Source of the DNA: Phytophthora sp. 'mugwort'
Taxonomy: Eukaryota; Oomycota; Peronosporomycetes; Peronosporales; Peronosporaceae
NCBI GenBank assembly: GCA_033558025.1
Contig: JAUCEF010000011.1
Coordinates: 2,852,001 to 2,916,000, forward strand
Direction: 5' to 3'
DNA: 64,000 nucleotides
The position numbers and the translations under genes were made by a program. Below, one piece after another: positions 1-10,309 of this stretch. Position 1 is the stretch's first letter. Each line of letters starts with the position of its first letter. The notes below the pieces were generated by a model. It was not told the origin of the DNA. It did not search any database and worked only from the letters and a program-made list of their open reading frames with translations.

Positions 1-1172
1 CGGTCGCCCGAATTCTCCTTGAGGTCTTCGGTACGGCAGGTCCCGGGACTGGTGCTATGCGGCTCATAGCGACAGACCGCTTCTAGACGTCACTCTTCTT
101 GGCCATGCAGCTGCTGCTGATGGACTTCTATACGATCGGTACCGTGCAAACGGATCGACTAGGACTGCCTGTATCTATCGTTGGCGAGAAGAAGGAACGT
201 GAGAAGAAAAAGAAGGCCCCACCAAAGAACCGACCAATCCTTCGAGAGAGGCACATTTGAGGTGGCCGACCGCATTCAGGTGCCTGTCCTCCGCGCGCTC
301 CGGTAGTGGGATAATAAGGCAGTCTACATGCTCGCCTCTGGAGGTAGCATAGCGTTGGACCGAGTTGTACGACGTGACAAGCTGACAGGGTAACAAGCAG
401 AAGTTGCATGCCCGCGAGTGCTAAAAGATTACCAGACTCTAATGGGCAGTGTCGATATACATGATCAACTGCGCCTACAAAGGTAAGTCTGCTATCGTGT
501 ATATACATTGTATCACCCTGGCTAATCATATATGTACTAGTTGTGGCAGATACTCTTTGCAACTAGCGATCAAGTATTATAAATCCTTGTTCTTCGGACT
601 GGTCGACTCGCAGTGATCAACGCGTACATCGTGTACAACGCTCGCTGTGCTGCTGATGGACAGCGCAAGATGAAGCATGTCAAGTTTCTGAAGACTCTGC
701 ACTTGCAGCTTTGTCAGCTGAAGGACGAAAACTGGACTGGGCTTCTCAACAACGATAGCGTCAATGCCACGCCCTCGAAGTCGAAATTGCAATCAGAGCA
801 GACGCAGCACACACGGGTGCAGAACGATGAATGGAGGTGGGGAACAACCAGACCGGGCGAAAGCGGAGAACTCGCGTTTGCAAGGTCTGCTCTTTGCTAA
901 AAGGCACTGATGATGTACGCGATGGTGACTCATCTATCTACTGTAGCGACTGCAAGTTGACGACGTCGTCGAAGAGACCAAAGGCGTGGAGAGTCTTCCT
1001 TCGCGATAAGTCCCGCCGTGGACACAAGGGGATCCCGATTACGTGCTTCGATCTGTGGCATAAAGTCTGGCGCAACAGGACATTGCTTCCGAGCTCGGCT
1101 CGCAAACGGAAGATTCGTGCGCGGATGCCAGCAATAGAGCCTAGCAGCGAAGCGTCGAAGATGAAAGTGTAG
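1..1172 (+). pseudogene. piggyBac-like transposase relic, 3' part (runs off the left edge)
   Basis: Translation in the frame starting at base 3 gives a piggyBac (DDE_Tnp_1_7) core, including DRF*TSLFLAMQLLLMDFYT-IGTV at about 75-140, where a stop replaces the conserved Tyr of the usual DNFYTS. It continues to MGSVDIHDQLRLQR near 440-482, the family's MGGVDxxDQ motif. A probable 67-nt intron (483-549, gtaagt...gcag) joins this to RYSLQLAIKYYKSLFFGL. A one-base deletion near 611 shifts into the frame ending at 900. A second shift leads to a Cys-rich tail at about 855-960 (CKVC...YCSDC), the C-terminal zinc finger of the family. At least three in-frame stops and two frameshifts make it dead. The family is clear; the 5' end lies outside the window. 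Confidence 0.8.
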
Positions 1173-1799
1173 CGTCTTGCGAGGACGCGAGCGATGCCAA
1201 TGCATCGGGCGAGAAATCCTCGGCAGGAGAACAGCACCAGTCTAATCGAGTGCGTGTAGCCGAGACTGAGCACTACGTAGTTGTCCCTCTGCAGTCCTGT
1301 TTTTGTTTCAATATGCAGTGCTCATCACGTCAACTTGGCTGCTCATATGTATTTGGCTGTATCGACTATGACCTTGCTGGCACGACTCTGATCTCATTGA
1401 CAAATCTTTATCCCACAATTGGACTGATATTGCCCAAGCACATGCACGTTTTGGCGGAAACGTGTCATTTTAACCGGTATTCATTTCCACTATCATGGAG
1501 CTACACGATTAGCGAAGAGCCAGATTTCAACGTGTAGGTTATTGACATGCCTATCCACGATTCATGTTACCAGAACATCTAAAGTTTTGTACGCAAATCC
1601 TTATCCGACGATACAGGTTTTCTTAGTCCGATGGTGGCACAGGAGGAGGATCGCGTTCAAGTGGTTAACATCACTTTTGGATTGACCACCGAATACCAAC
1701 TCGCCTTCTTTGACTAATCTTTCCATCAACGGAGACTGCTACCTGTGAGCGCGATTGCTGCTAGCTGCCACAATTGCCCTCTTGCCTCTGGGAACCCGC
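1173..1799. other. Intergenic, no supported gene
   Basis: Short open frames only (for example 1250-1537), with no recognisable domain. The last ~50 bases before 1800 show weak similarity, roughly 70% by eye, to the sequence just after the right inverted copy (about 22044-22085). The homology of the two copies therefore extends past the high-identity edge. Confidence 0.5.
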
Positions 1800-3122
1800 T
1801 TAATGGCGAAGCGAACGGCGGCGCGACTGCGTGGCCGACTGCTGCGTGGTGGACTGGTCTGAGTTCGAATACGTGTCATCAGATGAGGTGTTCGAGGACG
1901 ACGCGGTCGCAGTCGATACACCAGTATCGCCTGGATTGGTGGCACTTGTGATCGTTGTAGACGGTGTAGTGTCCGAGGCCGAAGAAGTCGAGGAAGCCGT
2001 TGTGGCTGCAGCCGTCGCTGCTGGGGTTGTGCTGGTCGTGTCCGTGGTGGTGCTTCCGGTCGACGTACTCGGACTGTTGGTGATTTCGATCCACATGCTT
2101 CTTGACGATGCCGACGTTGTATCCGACGATCCTGTCTCATCTGTGTCAGACGTGGGACCTCGCGTGTCGAAAGTCTCAGTGGCGGCCGTCACTGTACCAG
2201 TTTGCTCAGTGCTGTCCGTATCGGTGTCGGTACCGCTAATCCGGTGCATCCTGTCCCTTGATGTGGTTCCCGTTCTAGACGTTCTCGTTGCCCCATCACT
2301 CCTCGGAGTAGCGGTATCACTCGGAGTTCCTCTCGTACCCGTCGAGCTTTGGTCACCGGAACACGGCCTCTCCGCAGAAATTTTGTCAATGCCGCCCCAG
2401 CCTTGCGTCCCAGCAGTTTCAGTCGTAACCGTACTGCCTGATGTCTGCTGTGTGGTAGTGCCAGTCGTAGTGGTATCTGTGCCGGTGATTCCCCTGGTAC
2501 CTGTCGTGCCCGTCGGGGATCCCCAGTTGCCGGTGGAGCTCTGTTCGCCGGAGCAAGGACTATCGGCAGAAGTTGTGCCAGTAATAGTCCCTCTACCAGG
2601 AGTACTGGCCGTTTGCTGTGACGTGGTACCAGTTGAAGGGGTGTGAGCTCCGGAAACTCCCCAGGTGCCCGTCGTGCCGGTCGAGGTGGTGTCAGTGCCG
2701 GCTCCCCAGATGCCCGTCGTGGTCATGCTGGTATCCGTGCTAGGTCCCCAGGTGTCCGTGCCACCCGTGATACCGGCGCTGGTTGTGTCAGTGCCCTGCG
2801 TAGTGGTATCGGTCGACGTAGTCGCACCCGTCGGGGTGGTTGAAGTGGACGGCGACGATGCAATGGTCGTGCCAGCGGACGGAGAGCTCGGGGTCGTCAA
2901 GCTCTGCTGGGTTGCCGAATTACTGGCGGTGCTCGTAGTCGAGTCGCTGGTGCTCGTGATGACACCAATGCCTGTACCGGCCACCTTGAGGTTACGCAGA
3001 GCGTTATTCTGACGATCCATGGAGTTCGTGTTGGGAGCCACGGCATTGGCGGAGGCGTCCGCGAGAGACCCCAAGGTCAGCGCCAGCAAAGCGGTGTGCG
3101 CGAAGATCTTAGTGAGGTTCAT
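1800..3122 (-). CDS. Secreted Ser/Thr-rich (mucin-like) protein, copy 1
   Basis: The 440-residue protein starts with a clear signal peptide (hydrophobic ALLALTLGSL, likely cleavage after ADASA at about residue 25). The mature part is almost entirely Thr, Ser, Gly and Ala, so heavy O-glycosylation is plausible. There is no C-terminal hydrophobic GPI signal (it ends SRRRSLRH) and no other membrane segment. Residues 43-46 read RNLK, a degenerate RxLR-like position, but no acidic EER follows. Five WG dipeptides lie at residues 125, 139, 154, 200 and 242. Two related PCSG-x-QSSTG blocks near 189 and 253 hold the only cysteines of the mature chain. The start is supported by the signal peptide and by a core promoter about 85-95 bp upstream. 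Function is unknown; a cell-surface or secreted apoplastic protein is inferred. Confidence 0.8.
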   Translation of the reverse strand: MNLTKIFAHTALLALTLGSLADASANAVAPNTNSMDRQNNALRNLKVAGTGIGVITSTSDSTTSTASNSATQQSLTTPSSPSAGTTIASSPSTSTTPTGATTSTDTTTQGTDTTSAGITGGTDTWGPSTDTSMTTTGIWGAGTDTTSTGTTGTWGVSGAHTPSTGTTSQQTASTPGRGTITGTTSADSPCSGEQSSTGNWGSPTGTTGTRGITGTDTTTTGTTTQQTSGSTVTTETAGTQGWGGIDKISAERPCSGDQSSTGTRGTPSDTATPRSDGATRTSRTGTTSRDRMHRISGTDTDTDSTEQTGTVTAATETFDTRGPTSDTDETGSSDTTSASSRSMWIEITNSPSTSTGSTTTDTTSTTPAATAAATTASSTSSASDTTPSTTITSATNPGDTGVSTATASSSNTSSDDTYSNSDQSTTQQSATQSRRRSLRH

Positions 3123-3205
3123 GCTACAGGTGTGACGTACTGCTGAATGGAGTTAGTGGCGGCCCTGATGCTCGGGTGTGGCTGCTTGTTTGTGGGGTGC
3201 AAAGC

Positions 3206-3219
3206 AAATTGAAGAATGA
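3206..3219 (-). promoter_or_regulatory. Oomycete Inr/FPR core promoter of copy 1
   Basis: On the minus strand this reads TCATTCTTCAATTT. It matches the known oomycete initiator plus flanking promoter region (consensus about GCTCATTYYNCAWTTT). It lies 84 bp upstream of the ATG, giving a leader of about 90 nt. Confidence 0.7.
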
Positions 3220-3231
3220 CCAAAGATAAGT

Positions 3232-3311
3232 TGTCCGAATGCCGTCGTCGAGTGTGTTTATCTAAGATAAGGTTTATCTATGATAACACACTCGGCGACG
3301 GCATTCGGACA
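3232..3311. repeat. 80-bp hairpin (MITE-like) element upstream of copy 1
   Basis: The outer arms pair over about 25 bp: TGTCCGAATGCCGTCGTCGA... at 3232 and its complement ending at 3311, with one mismatch. The AT-rich centre, two TTATCTA-GATAA motifs, is itself nearly palindromic. It sits 12 bp upstream of the core promoter. The same element is present in the right arm. Confidence 0.85.
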
Positions 3312-4020
3312 GTCTTCCTCCCCGCGTATACCATAGGCTTATCCATCCAACGTAACCTGAGTAAGTACAGCAAGCGAAGAGACGGATGGAGTTCACTGTG
3401 AACATCCTTTGCGGTGATATGCTAGGAAACTGCCATCTGTCGGGTGAGACCACAGTTGAATCCAAGCGCCGTGCATCTGCTATAATTCATGCACTTCGGT
3501 ACCAATTTCAGTAGCAAACAAGAGTGAAGGATGGACCTGAATGCCTAGACAACTACTTCTGATCGAGCTAACGTAATGGTCTCCAGTGTCATGTGCTTGG
3601 AGCGCGAATTAGTTACCGACGCCCCTAGCTCCGTGGCAGCTGTGTCACACTCTGTGCGGATAGCGGATGTGTGCTCGCTGATGTTGTGGCATGGACACTT
3701 CGCATCCTATAATAGCCACCATGCGTCGCATTGAATCGATCCAGACTGGCGCACGGGTGCAACGTCCATCTGGAGCTGTCCACCTGACAGTCGCGTGCCC
3801 CCCCGGTGTTTTCATGTACTTTACAGCACAATCGTATAGGACTGGCGACTGGCAATCTTTTCACTGAGGCACCGCTCGCATCAATCATGACGTCCAGTCC
3901 CTCAAGCGTTTGACGGGACCCCATATGGGGAAGGCAAGTCCCCGCGTGAACTCTACACTGACAGTACCAATGTCCTCGTAGAGGCATGCATGCCTTCGAA
4001 GCAACGAATAATGAAGTACA

Positions 4021-4581
4021 GTACAAGCGGAGAGAACGTTTCCATTGTGCAGCATCGCATCAGCACATTGTTGACCACATAGCGTTACAACGTAGCGACT
4101 GTGTCGGACCATTTCGGTCTACACAGTGTGTTCTCCCAGCCAAGATGTCTCCGCACTTGGCTGAGCGAATTGCTTCTCTATTCAGCAGCAAGACTAGACA
4201 AGAGCATGGCACTTAAAAATGGAGACGACTCACTCTGTTCGAGCAGTCAGCAGGGATTTTGTACGTCGCTCGAATCGTCGTGGCGACATGCCCAGAAAAG
4301 TCTGAATCGGCGTTTATTCAAAGTTTTATTTTTGAATAAAAACGACTGATTTCTGTACGAAAACTGAGGCATCGGCTTTAGTCTTTTCTGCTCAAATGTC
4401 TATGCGTGATTGCAGCAAATCACGTAACGCTTGTGTTCATTATGACATGACACACCGTTAGGTACGATGAATGGACTTTTCCAAAACAGTATAGATTGGT
4501 TGGTTATTTATCGTCAAAACAATACGATATAAAAACGTCTTAGAACGGTCTGTTATGGATATATATTTTTTTTAACCAATA
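4021..4581. other. Spacer between left arm and the Tc1-like element
   Basis: No gene seen. Bases 4021 to about 4065, read in reverse complement, still resemble 19780-19822 (shared blocks such as TGATG...TGC.GCAC..TGG.AACGTTC). Similarity is well below that inside the repeat. The rest is AT-rich. Confidence 0.5.
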
Positions 4582-4787
4582 CAATCCGCGACAGTGGTAT
4601 ATGAACACCATCGGTCTCTCCAATTCTTCTATCAATTGTGTTTTCATTCGCTGAAATTACCCTGGATTATAACGAATTGCAAGATCTGTCGATTGCACCA
4701 ACTTTTTATGCTGAATTCCACCTGGTTTTGTACAACGATGAGAAGTATTATTTCACGAAGTGCGACACAATATATGAACATAACTTC
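4582..4787 (+). repeat. Left TIR of the Tc1/mariner-like element
   Basis: Reverse complement of 5951-6157 with scattered mismatches. Weaker matching continues to about 4850. Confidence 0.85.
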
Positions 4788-4904
4788 GGGTTTGCGGAAA
4801 GTTGGCGTAAGTTTGATCCACAACCCTCGCCACGCGTTGTTAATGTATTTACTATATAGGCTGCTATCCCACCAATCGCGGCACCACTTTTGAATTCGCC
4901 AACG

Positions 4905-5898
4905 ATGGCAGGAGCTTCGCATCTGTCCGACAAAGAACGCGAGTCAATTCGGACGCTCTCACTGCGCGGTTTTCGGTCCGGGGCATCGCACAGGTGCTCA
5001 CACGCTCTGTCGGTGCAGTGCAGAATGTATTGAAGGCGCCTGCCAATTTTTAGCCCAAGAAACGGCTTGGAAGCGTGTCGAAAGTGACTGCGCGTGAGAA
5101 GCGGCATATCATCATTTGTGTGTCCGTGCTACGTTTGTCCGCAAACAAATTGAAAGAAAAGCTCAAGTTGGTGCACAGCGTGCGTACGATTCAGCGCGTG
5201 CTCAAGTCGGTGAGCTGACTCAAGTACAAGAAGCGTGGTGCCGCTCCAGCGTTGACGAAGCGCCACCGAGAAGCAAGGGTAAACAAGTTGGCCGAGCGTA
5301 TGGGCCTCAAGGATGACGAAGCGTGGTGTCAAGAGGCATTCATCGATGAGAAGAAGTGGAACCTGGATGGCCCGGATGGCATACGCTACGAATGGGTCGA
5401 CACGCGTCGCCCTAAGGAGCTCAACGTCCGTCGTCATACTGGTGGAGGTGGTGGCATGATTTGGGGAGCATTTCGTGCGGGCACCAAGTCTGAATTGAAG
5501 TTCGTGGATGGCAACCAAGACTTCGTCAAGTATGTGAGCACCCTACACACGCATTGGTAACCGTTCATCGGTGCGGAAAACCATAATTTTCAACAAGACA
5601 ATGCGGTCAACCACAAATCCCGCTACACGATGAACTGGCTTCAGGCCCAAGGGGGGGTCAACGTTATGGACTGGTCAGCTTTGTCCCCAGACCTCAATCC
5701 TATTGAGAATCTATGGGGCATCATGACCCAGCAAGTTTACGAAGGCGGGAAGCAGTACAACACGAAAGACGAGCTGAAGAAAGCGGGTTTGGCGGCATGG
5801 CGGCAATTCCTCCCAAGACGCTCACAGATCTGACCCTATCAATGCGCAAACGCTGTATCCGGGTATTAGTACGCCGGGGAGCATATATTTCGTATTAG
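4905..5898 (+). pseudogene. Tc1/mariner transposase relic
   Basis: It begins at ATG 4905 with LSDKERESIRTLSLRGF, an N-terminal helix-turn-helix typical of the family, then shifts frame. The central block (5252-5560) holds the first catalytic Asp in FIDEKKWNLDGPDG. After an in-frame TAA at about 5560, the frame continues with the second Asp (QQDNA) and the third acidic residue in SPDLNPIENLWG, about 35 residues later. A last frameshift near 5812 restores the usual C-terminus (RKRCIRVLVRRGAYISY, stop 5898). Several frameshifts and stops show it is inactive. Confidence 0.87.
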
Positions 5899-5950
5899 CA
5901 ACGCGCGAATCGCATCCATAATGCCTTAAAACAAATGTTTCGCTCATGTG

Positions 5951-6157
5951 GAAGTTATGTTCAAATATTGTGTCGCACTTCGTAAAGTAATATTTCTCAT
6001 CGTTTTTCAAAACCAGGTGGAATTCAGCATCAAAAGTTGGTGCAATCGACAGATCTTGCATTTCGTTATAATCCAGGCAATTTCAGCGAATGAAAACACA
6101 GTTTGATTAAAAAAAATGGAGAGACCGATGGTGTTCATATAGCACTGTCACGGACTG
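5951..6157 (-). repeat. Right TIR of the Tc1/mariner-like element
   Basis: Inverted partner of 4582-4787, ending with GGACTG before the TA duplication. Confidence 0.85.
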
Positions 6158-6159
6158 TA

Positions 6160-7460
6160 GCAAACTAGCGGCCAGTGTAACTGCATATTTTTCATAATCC
6201 GTGTTTTATGCTTCTACGACAAACGATGATATTGATGAAGTGGTCTAGAGTCGCAGATGTCGTATAGCCGTAACTTGTACAAGCTGCGCGAGCCGACGTG
6301 TATGGACGTTTAGTGCTTAGTGAAGTGGTCCCAAAAGGGCTCTGGGCTTTTGGCCCATAGTTGAAATTTTGGAATGAGATGTTGATTGTCTGTTCAAAAA
6401 GGGCTCGAGAGGAAGCACGTCGTTTGTGGGGTGCTAATACAAGCTAATCTTATCGTACAGGATTTCAGTAACTAATGGCATCAACTAGACCTCTTTGAAC
6501 CGGAAGGGTCGCTCATGATGGATGCCAAAGGTGACATCATAAAAAAATCATTTAGGACCAAAAAGACCAAAATAACTGCCTAGTTGGTTTTAAAAGACAA
6601 ATTCTCATAAAATACCATTCTATACAAAACACGGACATCATATGACCGATAATTCCAAGACAGGAACCAAGTCTCAATGGACGCCTACCAGAAATTGAGA
6701 AATCACCCAACACAGAGGCGGCAGATATGACAGGGCATAACGAAAAATAAATCTCGTGAGACGAAAAAATCGTCTCGATAAAACAACCTATCCCTAGGTT
6801 TATTTCGTGTATCCATCATAAAGGTAATGTTAAAATTTGTATGATCATCACTCTGGATGCCATATCCGCCACACTGACGGCACCATCGTGGTGCGCCCGC
6901 GGCTTCAACTTGGCACTTTCCAAATCACCTTGAAGGACACAAGTGGTCAATAAAGCGGCGGGTCGCGCAGTAAGGCAGCTACTTCTACGACAGGCAAGCG
7001 TTGTTCACACAGGCGAGAAAGTCGTAGTCCTTCTAACAGGTTGTCGTTATGCTCAGCAGACGTGGTCCGCCTTGTTCACTCTGCCCTGCATTGGGGTAAG
7101 TTGCATCTACGATACCTCGAGCGAGGAGGAGAACCTGATGCCTAACATGCCGCACGATACGACCCACGTGCGGACGGGGATCGCTAAATCAGCCATAGCC
7201 GACAGTGACAGCTCTACGGGGACCAAGACACCTCCGTGTTTGTCTCCGCAGTGCGGCCTTCACGTGGCACTTTCCGATCCACCGCCGACAAGCCCGCCGA
7301 CAGGTAGCTCCGCGTCGACGCCGCAACCAGCGCGAAATCCGTTGAGCCCCACGACATCATCGCCTGTCCTGCTGGATGGGCCGCCCTCACCACCTGTTCG
7401 TCTCCAATCGTCGTCATCACCTCAGTCACGACCGCTTGCGAGCATTGTCACTCGCGGCGA
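6160..7460. other. AT-rich spacer and possible 5' part of the SET relic
   Basis: No supported gene. From about 6940 the sequence becomes GC-richer, and an open frame (6943-7767) covers a Pro/Ser-rich stretch. This may be the unconserved N-terminal part of the SET-domain gene in a different frame, but nothing in it is diagnostic. Confidence 0.4.
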
Positions 7461-8278
7461 GTGCGCCGAGCTGCCGCTGAGCCGTATGCCCAACGCCGTG
7501 ATGAACGCCACCAAGACGTCGACGACAACGAGCCCAACTGCATCAATCAGGACAACCCGAACGGCGGCACATCCAGCCGGACCACGTGGAGTTCCGCAGC
7601 GAATCTCCCGTCCACGAGATCGATTTCTCCCCGCCCGGTGGACTACAACGTGGCTCACCTTCGCTCGCAGTACAACCCAACGGGGCTGGTGTTTCCTGTG
7701 GTTCCCCACTTCAGCTGGTGCGACTGCTCAACACCTTGCCGAGTGGGTACGTGCCGGAACTTTCTGATGCAGTTAGACTGCAATATTAACTGTTGCCCGT
7801 GGGACGGCAACTGTGGGGATGGCGTGACCGAGTCAGAGAAGGTCGCGCTTGCAAGAAACGCGCGTACATGTGAGCTGGCGGTGGTGGTCCAGGAGGACAT
7901 TGAGGCGGGAGAAGTTCTGGGTGAATACTTGGGCGAGTTGGAGCACGTGAGTGTGGCTACTGCGAACCGTCCGCGCAACAAAGGCTACCACATGGTCATG
8001 ACGCAGCGACCAGCGCGACCAACTCACCCGATTCGAGTGGCTATCAACGCGCATCATTTGGGTGGTCTCATGCGCTTTGTAAACCATTCGTGTGCACCCT
8101 GACGCAGTTGCTTGAGGTCGCGAATGGATGTCGTACGACGGTCGTGGTGGCCACGACGGAGGACATGTACGAGGGAGAAGAGATCACCGTGGACTATGGC
8201 AGCGATCTCTGGTTCGTGTGCCGTTGCGTGCTGGACGTGTGCCGCCACCGGGCTATTCAGGATCAACGTGATCCGTAG
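7461..8278 (+). pseudogene. SET-domain (lysine methyltransferase-like) gene, frameshifted
   Basis: The frame 7461-8102 encodes a Cys-rich pre-SET/AWS-like segment (CDCSTPCRVGTC, then DCNINCC and NC) followed by SET motifs. GEVLGEYLGELE is the N-terminal SET strand, and GGLMRFVNHSCAP matches the RFxNHSCxPN signature for cofactor binding. Two one-base insertions near 8100 and 8113 break the frame. Past them the domain continues with EVANGCRTTVVVATTEDMYEGEEITVDYGSDLWFVCRC, containing the GEExTxDYG motif and a post-SET-like CxC. Such proteins methylate lysines on histones or other proteins; this copy should not make an intact enzyme. It stands among transposon relics, so a multicopy, element-associated family is possible. 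Confidence 0.75.
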
Positions 8279-8810
8279 TCGCTCACGTTGAGGGTCAGCA
8301 AGCAGGTCCAATGCAAGTTGAAGGTTAACGTAGCGTTGGCGGGAGATTTAATTCATAGGTAAGCGCGCTGTGAGCACGCAGTGTATCTGTATGCATGTAT
8401 CTGCAATGGTGAAGTGGCATGTATTACTCGTCAAACTAAAGCTGTCGATGGTGCAGGCATGTCATCTGAAGGTGGCCTTCCCGCCAAAATCAACCAAGTA
8501 AGCTCATACAAATTATGTTCGAATTTGTTTCTACTGTGCGCGCGCATTTTGGTCGGGAACTCGGGCTCAGGCGCCCATCGTTCTTAACTTCACTACTGGC
8601 TATGCAAGCTTCAACACGGTCATGCCACGCAGCGGTAGCAGCTCTGGTCTTCTCTGACATTCCAGCTTTTGCCAAATCTCGCTCAAGTCACTGAACGCAA
8701 CTTCGCCTTTGCTCTCCGCCCTCATCGTCCCTTGTACGCCGCCTCGCTCTCCAATGATACTACACTGTCGTACTCGATACTCACTCGCGTTGAGATATTC
8801 TTCTCTGCAG
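8279..8810. other. Spacer upstream of the DUF6818 relic
   Basis: Only short unsupported frames. Probable 5' flank of the following gene relic; I found no TIR here. Confidence 0.4.
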
Positions 8811-10018
8811 ATGGCTAAAATTTCAGGAAGCACTAACTACGAGCTGTCCGAGGTCCGTCAGCTGCTGATCTCGACGAGAAGTACCTCCCCCCTTGGCAAG
8901 GACGAGTATGAGCGTCTGGCAAGCGCTTACAACACCAACCGAGGCCGCGGCATCGCAGAGCGTGGCTATAAGAGTCTTCGCCGGAAGATCAAGGTGTTGT
9001 ACGTCGCTCGCAAGCCAACGGGTGTCGCTGACATGCCACCACACATTAAGCAGGCCAAGCTGCTCAAACAAGCCGTCGACGAGAAAGCCAGCGTCGTCGA
9101 AATGGACGATGGGGCCGATGCAGACGCCCAAGACGAGGAAGACTTACAGCTGGACCTTTGTTTCGACTTTGAGGGCGACGGGTTTGATGACACGCACGGC
9201 AACGGTGACTTTGCAGCCTGTGGAAGCATTAGCACCGGATCGGAACAAGTTTGCGACCAGGAGGCTTTGGTGAGACTGGCTGATGAGACCACGCCGGCCA
9301 CTCCTGCAACCCAAGCACCGGCGGGTTTGCGGCCTTACTCGAGTCCGCCGCTATCCAGGACGCGTGAGAGGCCTTTGCCAACACGCCCCGTCCGCCCCCA
9401 TTCGCTGGCCTAGCGGTGCAGCAGAAGCTGCCCTTTGCAGGTTCGAAGACGACGTGTACGGCGCCGAGCGTTGCGAGTGCGGGGCCAGCTGCAACGATTG
9501 TGTCGTCCACTAACGTGCTTACGACCTCAGGACATGGACAACAGAAGAAGGCCGCGCAGCGCTATGAAATCGCCTCAAACCGTCTTGGATGCGGTAACCT
9601 AACCGAGTTCCAGGACATCCTAGGGCGCAGCGTGTTCACGGAGAGGACCCCGAGCTTGTCAAGGCACGTTTTGCCAAGACGAAACGCGTGAAAGCTGCTA
9701 AGGCAACCATGGAGCTAAAGCAGCGCCTGAGCAACCTGGAAAGCATCACTAGCACGTGGCAACATGTTCGAGATGAAGCTCATGATGCGCTAGGAGAATG
9801 AGCGCAAGCGGACGCGCGGCGTACCGACGCAAAATAACGTCGTCGCGACGAAATCTCGGCTCGTGAGGCCCGTTATCACGCTGACAATTTGGAAGCTGAA
9901 GAAAGGCGCCTACAGAAGAACTGGAGATAGAGGTGCATGCGCGTCGAGACAAAGAGGAGGTTCGCGCACGCATCGAGGAGATGATGCTTTTCATCGGCGC
10001 CCTGATGAAGCAAGGGTG
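8811..10018 (+). pseudogene. DUF6818-type SANT/Myb-like protein relic
   Basis: ATG 8811 (context cagATGgc) opens about 200 codons to 9413. The N-terminal ~65 residues (GSTNYELSEVRQLL...LGKDEYERLASAYN...RGYKSLRRKIKVLY) match the trihelix/SANT-like DUF6818 domain common in Phytophthora. An acidic linker follows. After a frameshift the rest is recognisable in other frames: QQKKAAQRYE..., an Arg/Glu-rich coiled coil (about 9840-9960) and the ending IEEMMLFIGALMKQG, stop near 10018. Truncation and frameshifts make it a pseudogene. It lies tail to tail with a Harbinger transposase relic, which suggests it may be the Myb-like second protein of the same element. Confidence 0.7.
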
Positions 10019-10309
10019 AGAAGAACGGAGACGAGTCGCTTCCAGCTTGGTATCGGGAGCAGAGAAGAGCGTAAGCACGTCGTAGCAGGGGGAAAGTTTA
10101 TATTGTAGAGTATCACCTTCACAACAACCCTTAGTATCAGCAGCTACACGACAACATGGATCATTTGCATTCGACAAATGTCTTGTATTAGCCTGTTAAC
10201 ACTAACATCCCATTTACTGCGTGGTCGCGATGAAAATCAAAGCTCCGTGGTATTGCAACTATCTCACATGAAACCGAGTCGAAAGTACGTCCTAAAGCGG
10301 TATTTCTAT

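Larger units (their letters stand above)
1800..4020 (-). repeat. Left arm of a 2.2-kb near-identical inverted repeat
   Basis: Read on the minus strand, this segment matches 19823-22043 over 2,221 bp with equal length. By eye I found about three substitutions: one near 3860 (Lys to Arg in a flanking frame), one near 2555 (Glu192 to Asp in the gene), and one next to the stop codon near 1803. It carries a complete secreted-protein gene, its core promoter, a hairpin element and about 700 bp of upstream DNA. The upstream part holds an unrecognised open frame (3625-4026, minus) that is shared by both arms and is not evidently a gene. Confidence 0.92.
4582..6157 (+). mobile_element. Tc1/mariner-like DNA transposon, complete but inactive
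   Basis: The 1,576-bp element is bounded by TA on both sides (4580-4581 and 6158-6159), the target duplication expected for Tc1/mariner. Its ends are CAATCCGCGACAG and the complement of CAGTCCGTGACAG. TIRs are long, about 206 bp at good identity (4582-4787 and 5951-6157), with weaker pairing further inward. A single transposase frame fills the middle. TIR divergence and coding damage indicate an old, non-autonomous insertion. Confidence 0.88.

Noticed and set aside
1831..2646. 271-codon Val-rich open frame opposite the secreted-protein gene (also at 21197-22012)
   Set aside because: It is an antisense shadow of ACN/AGN-rich codons. It has no signal, domain or promoter of its own.
3625..4026. 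133-codon ORF present in both inverted arms (also 19817-20218)
   Set aside because: Its presence twice only reflects the repeat. The start lies across the repeat edge, and no protein family or coding-like pattern is seen.
6943..7767. 274-codon frame upstream of and overlapping the SET relic
   Set aside because: Its 3' half overlaps the SET gene in another frame, and the product is Ser/Pro/Thr-rich from composition. I kept the SET frame because it has family motifs.
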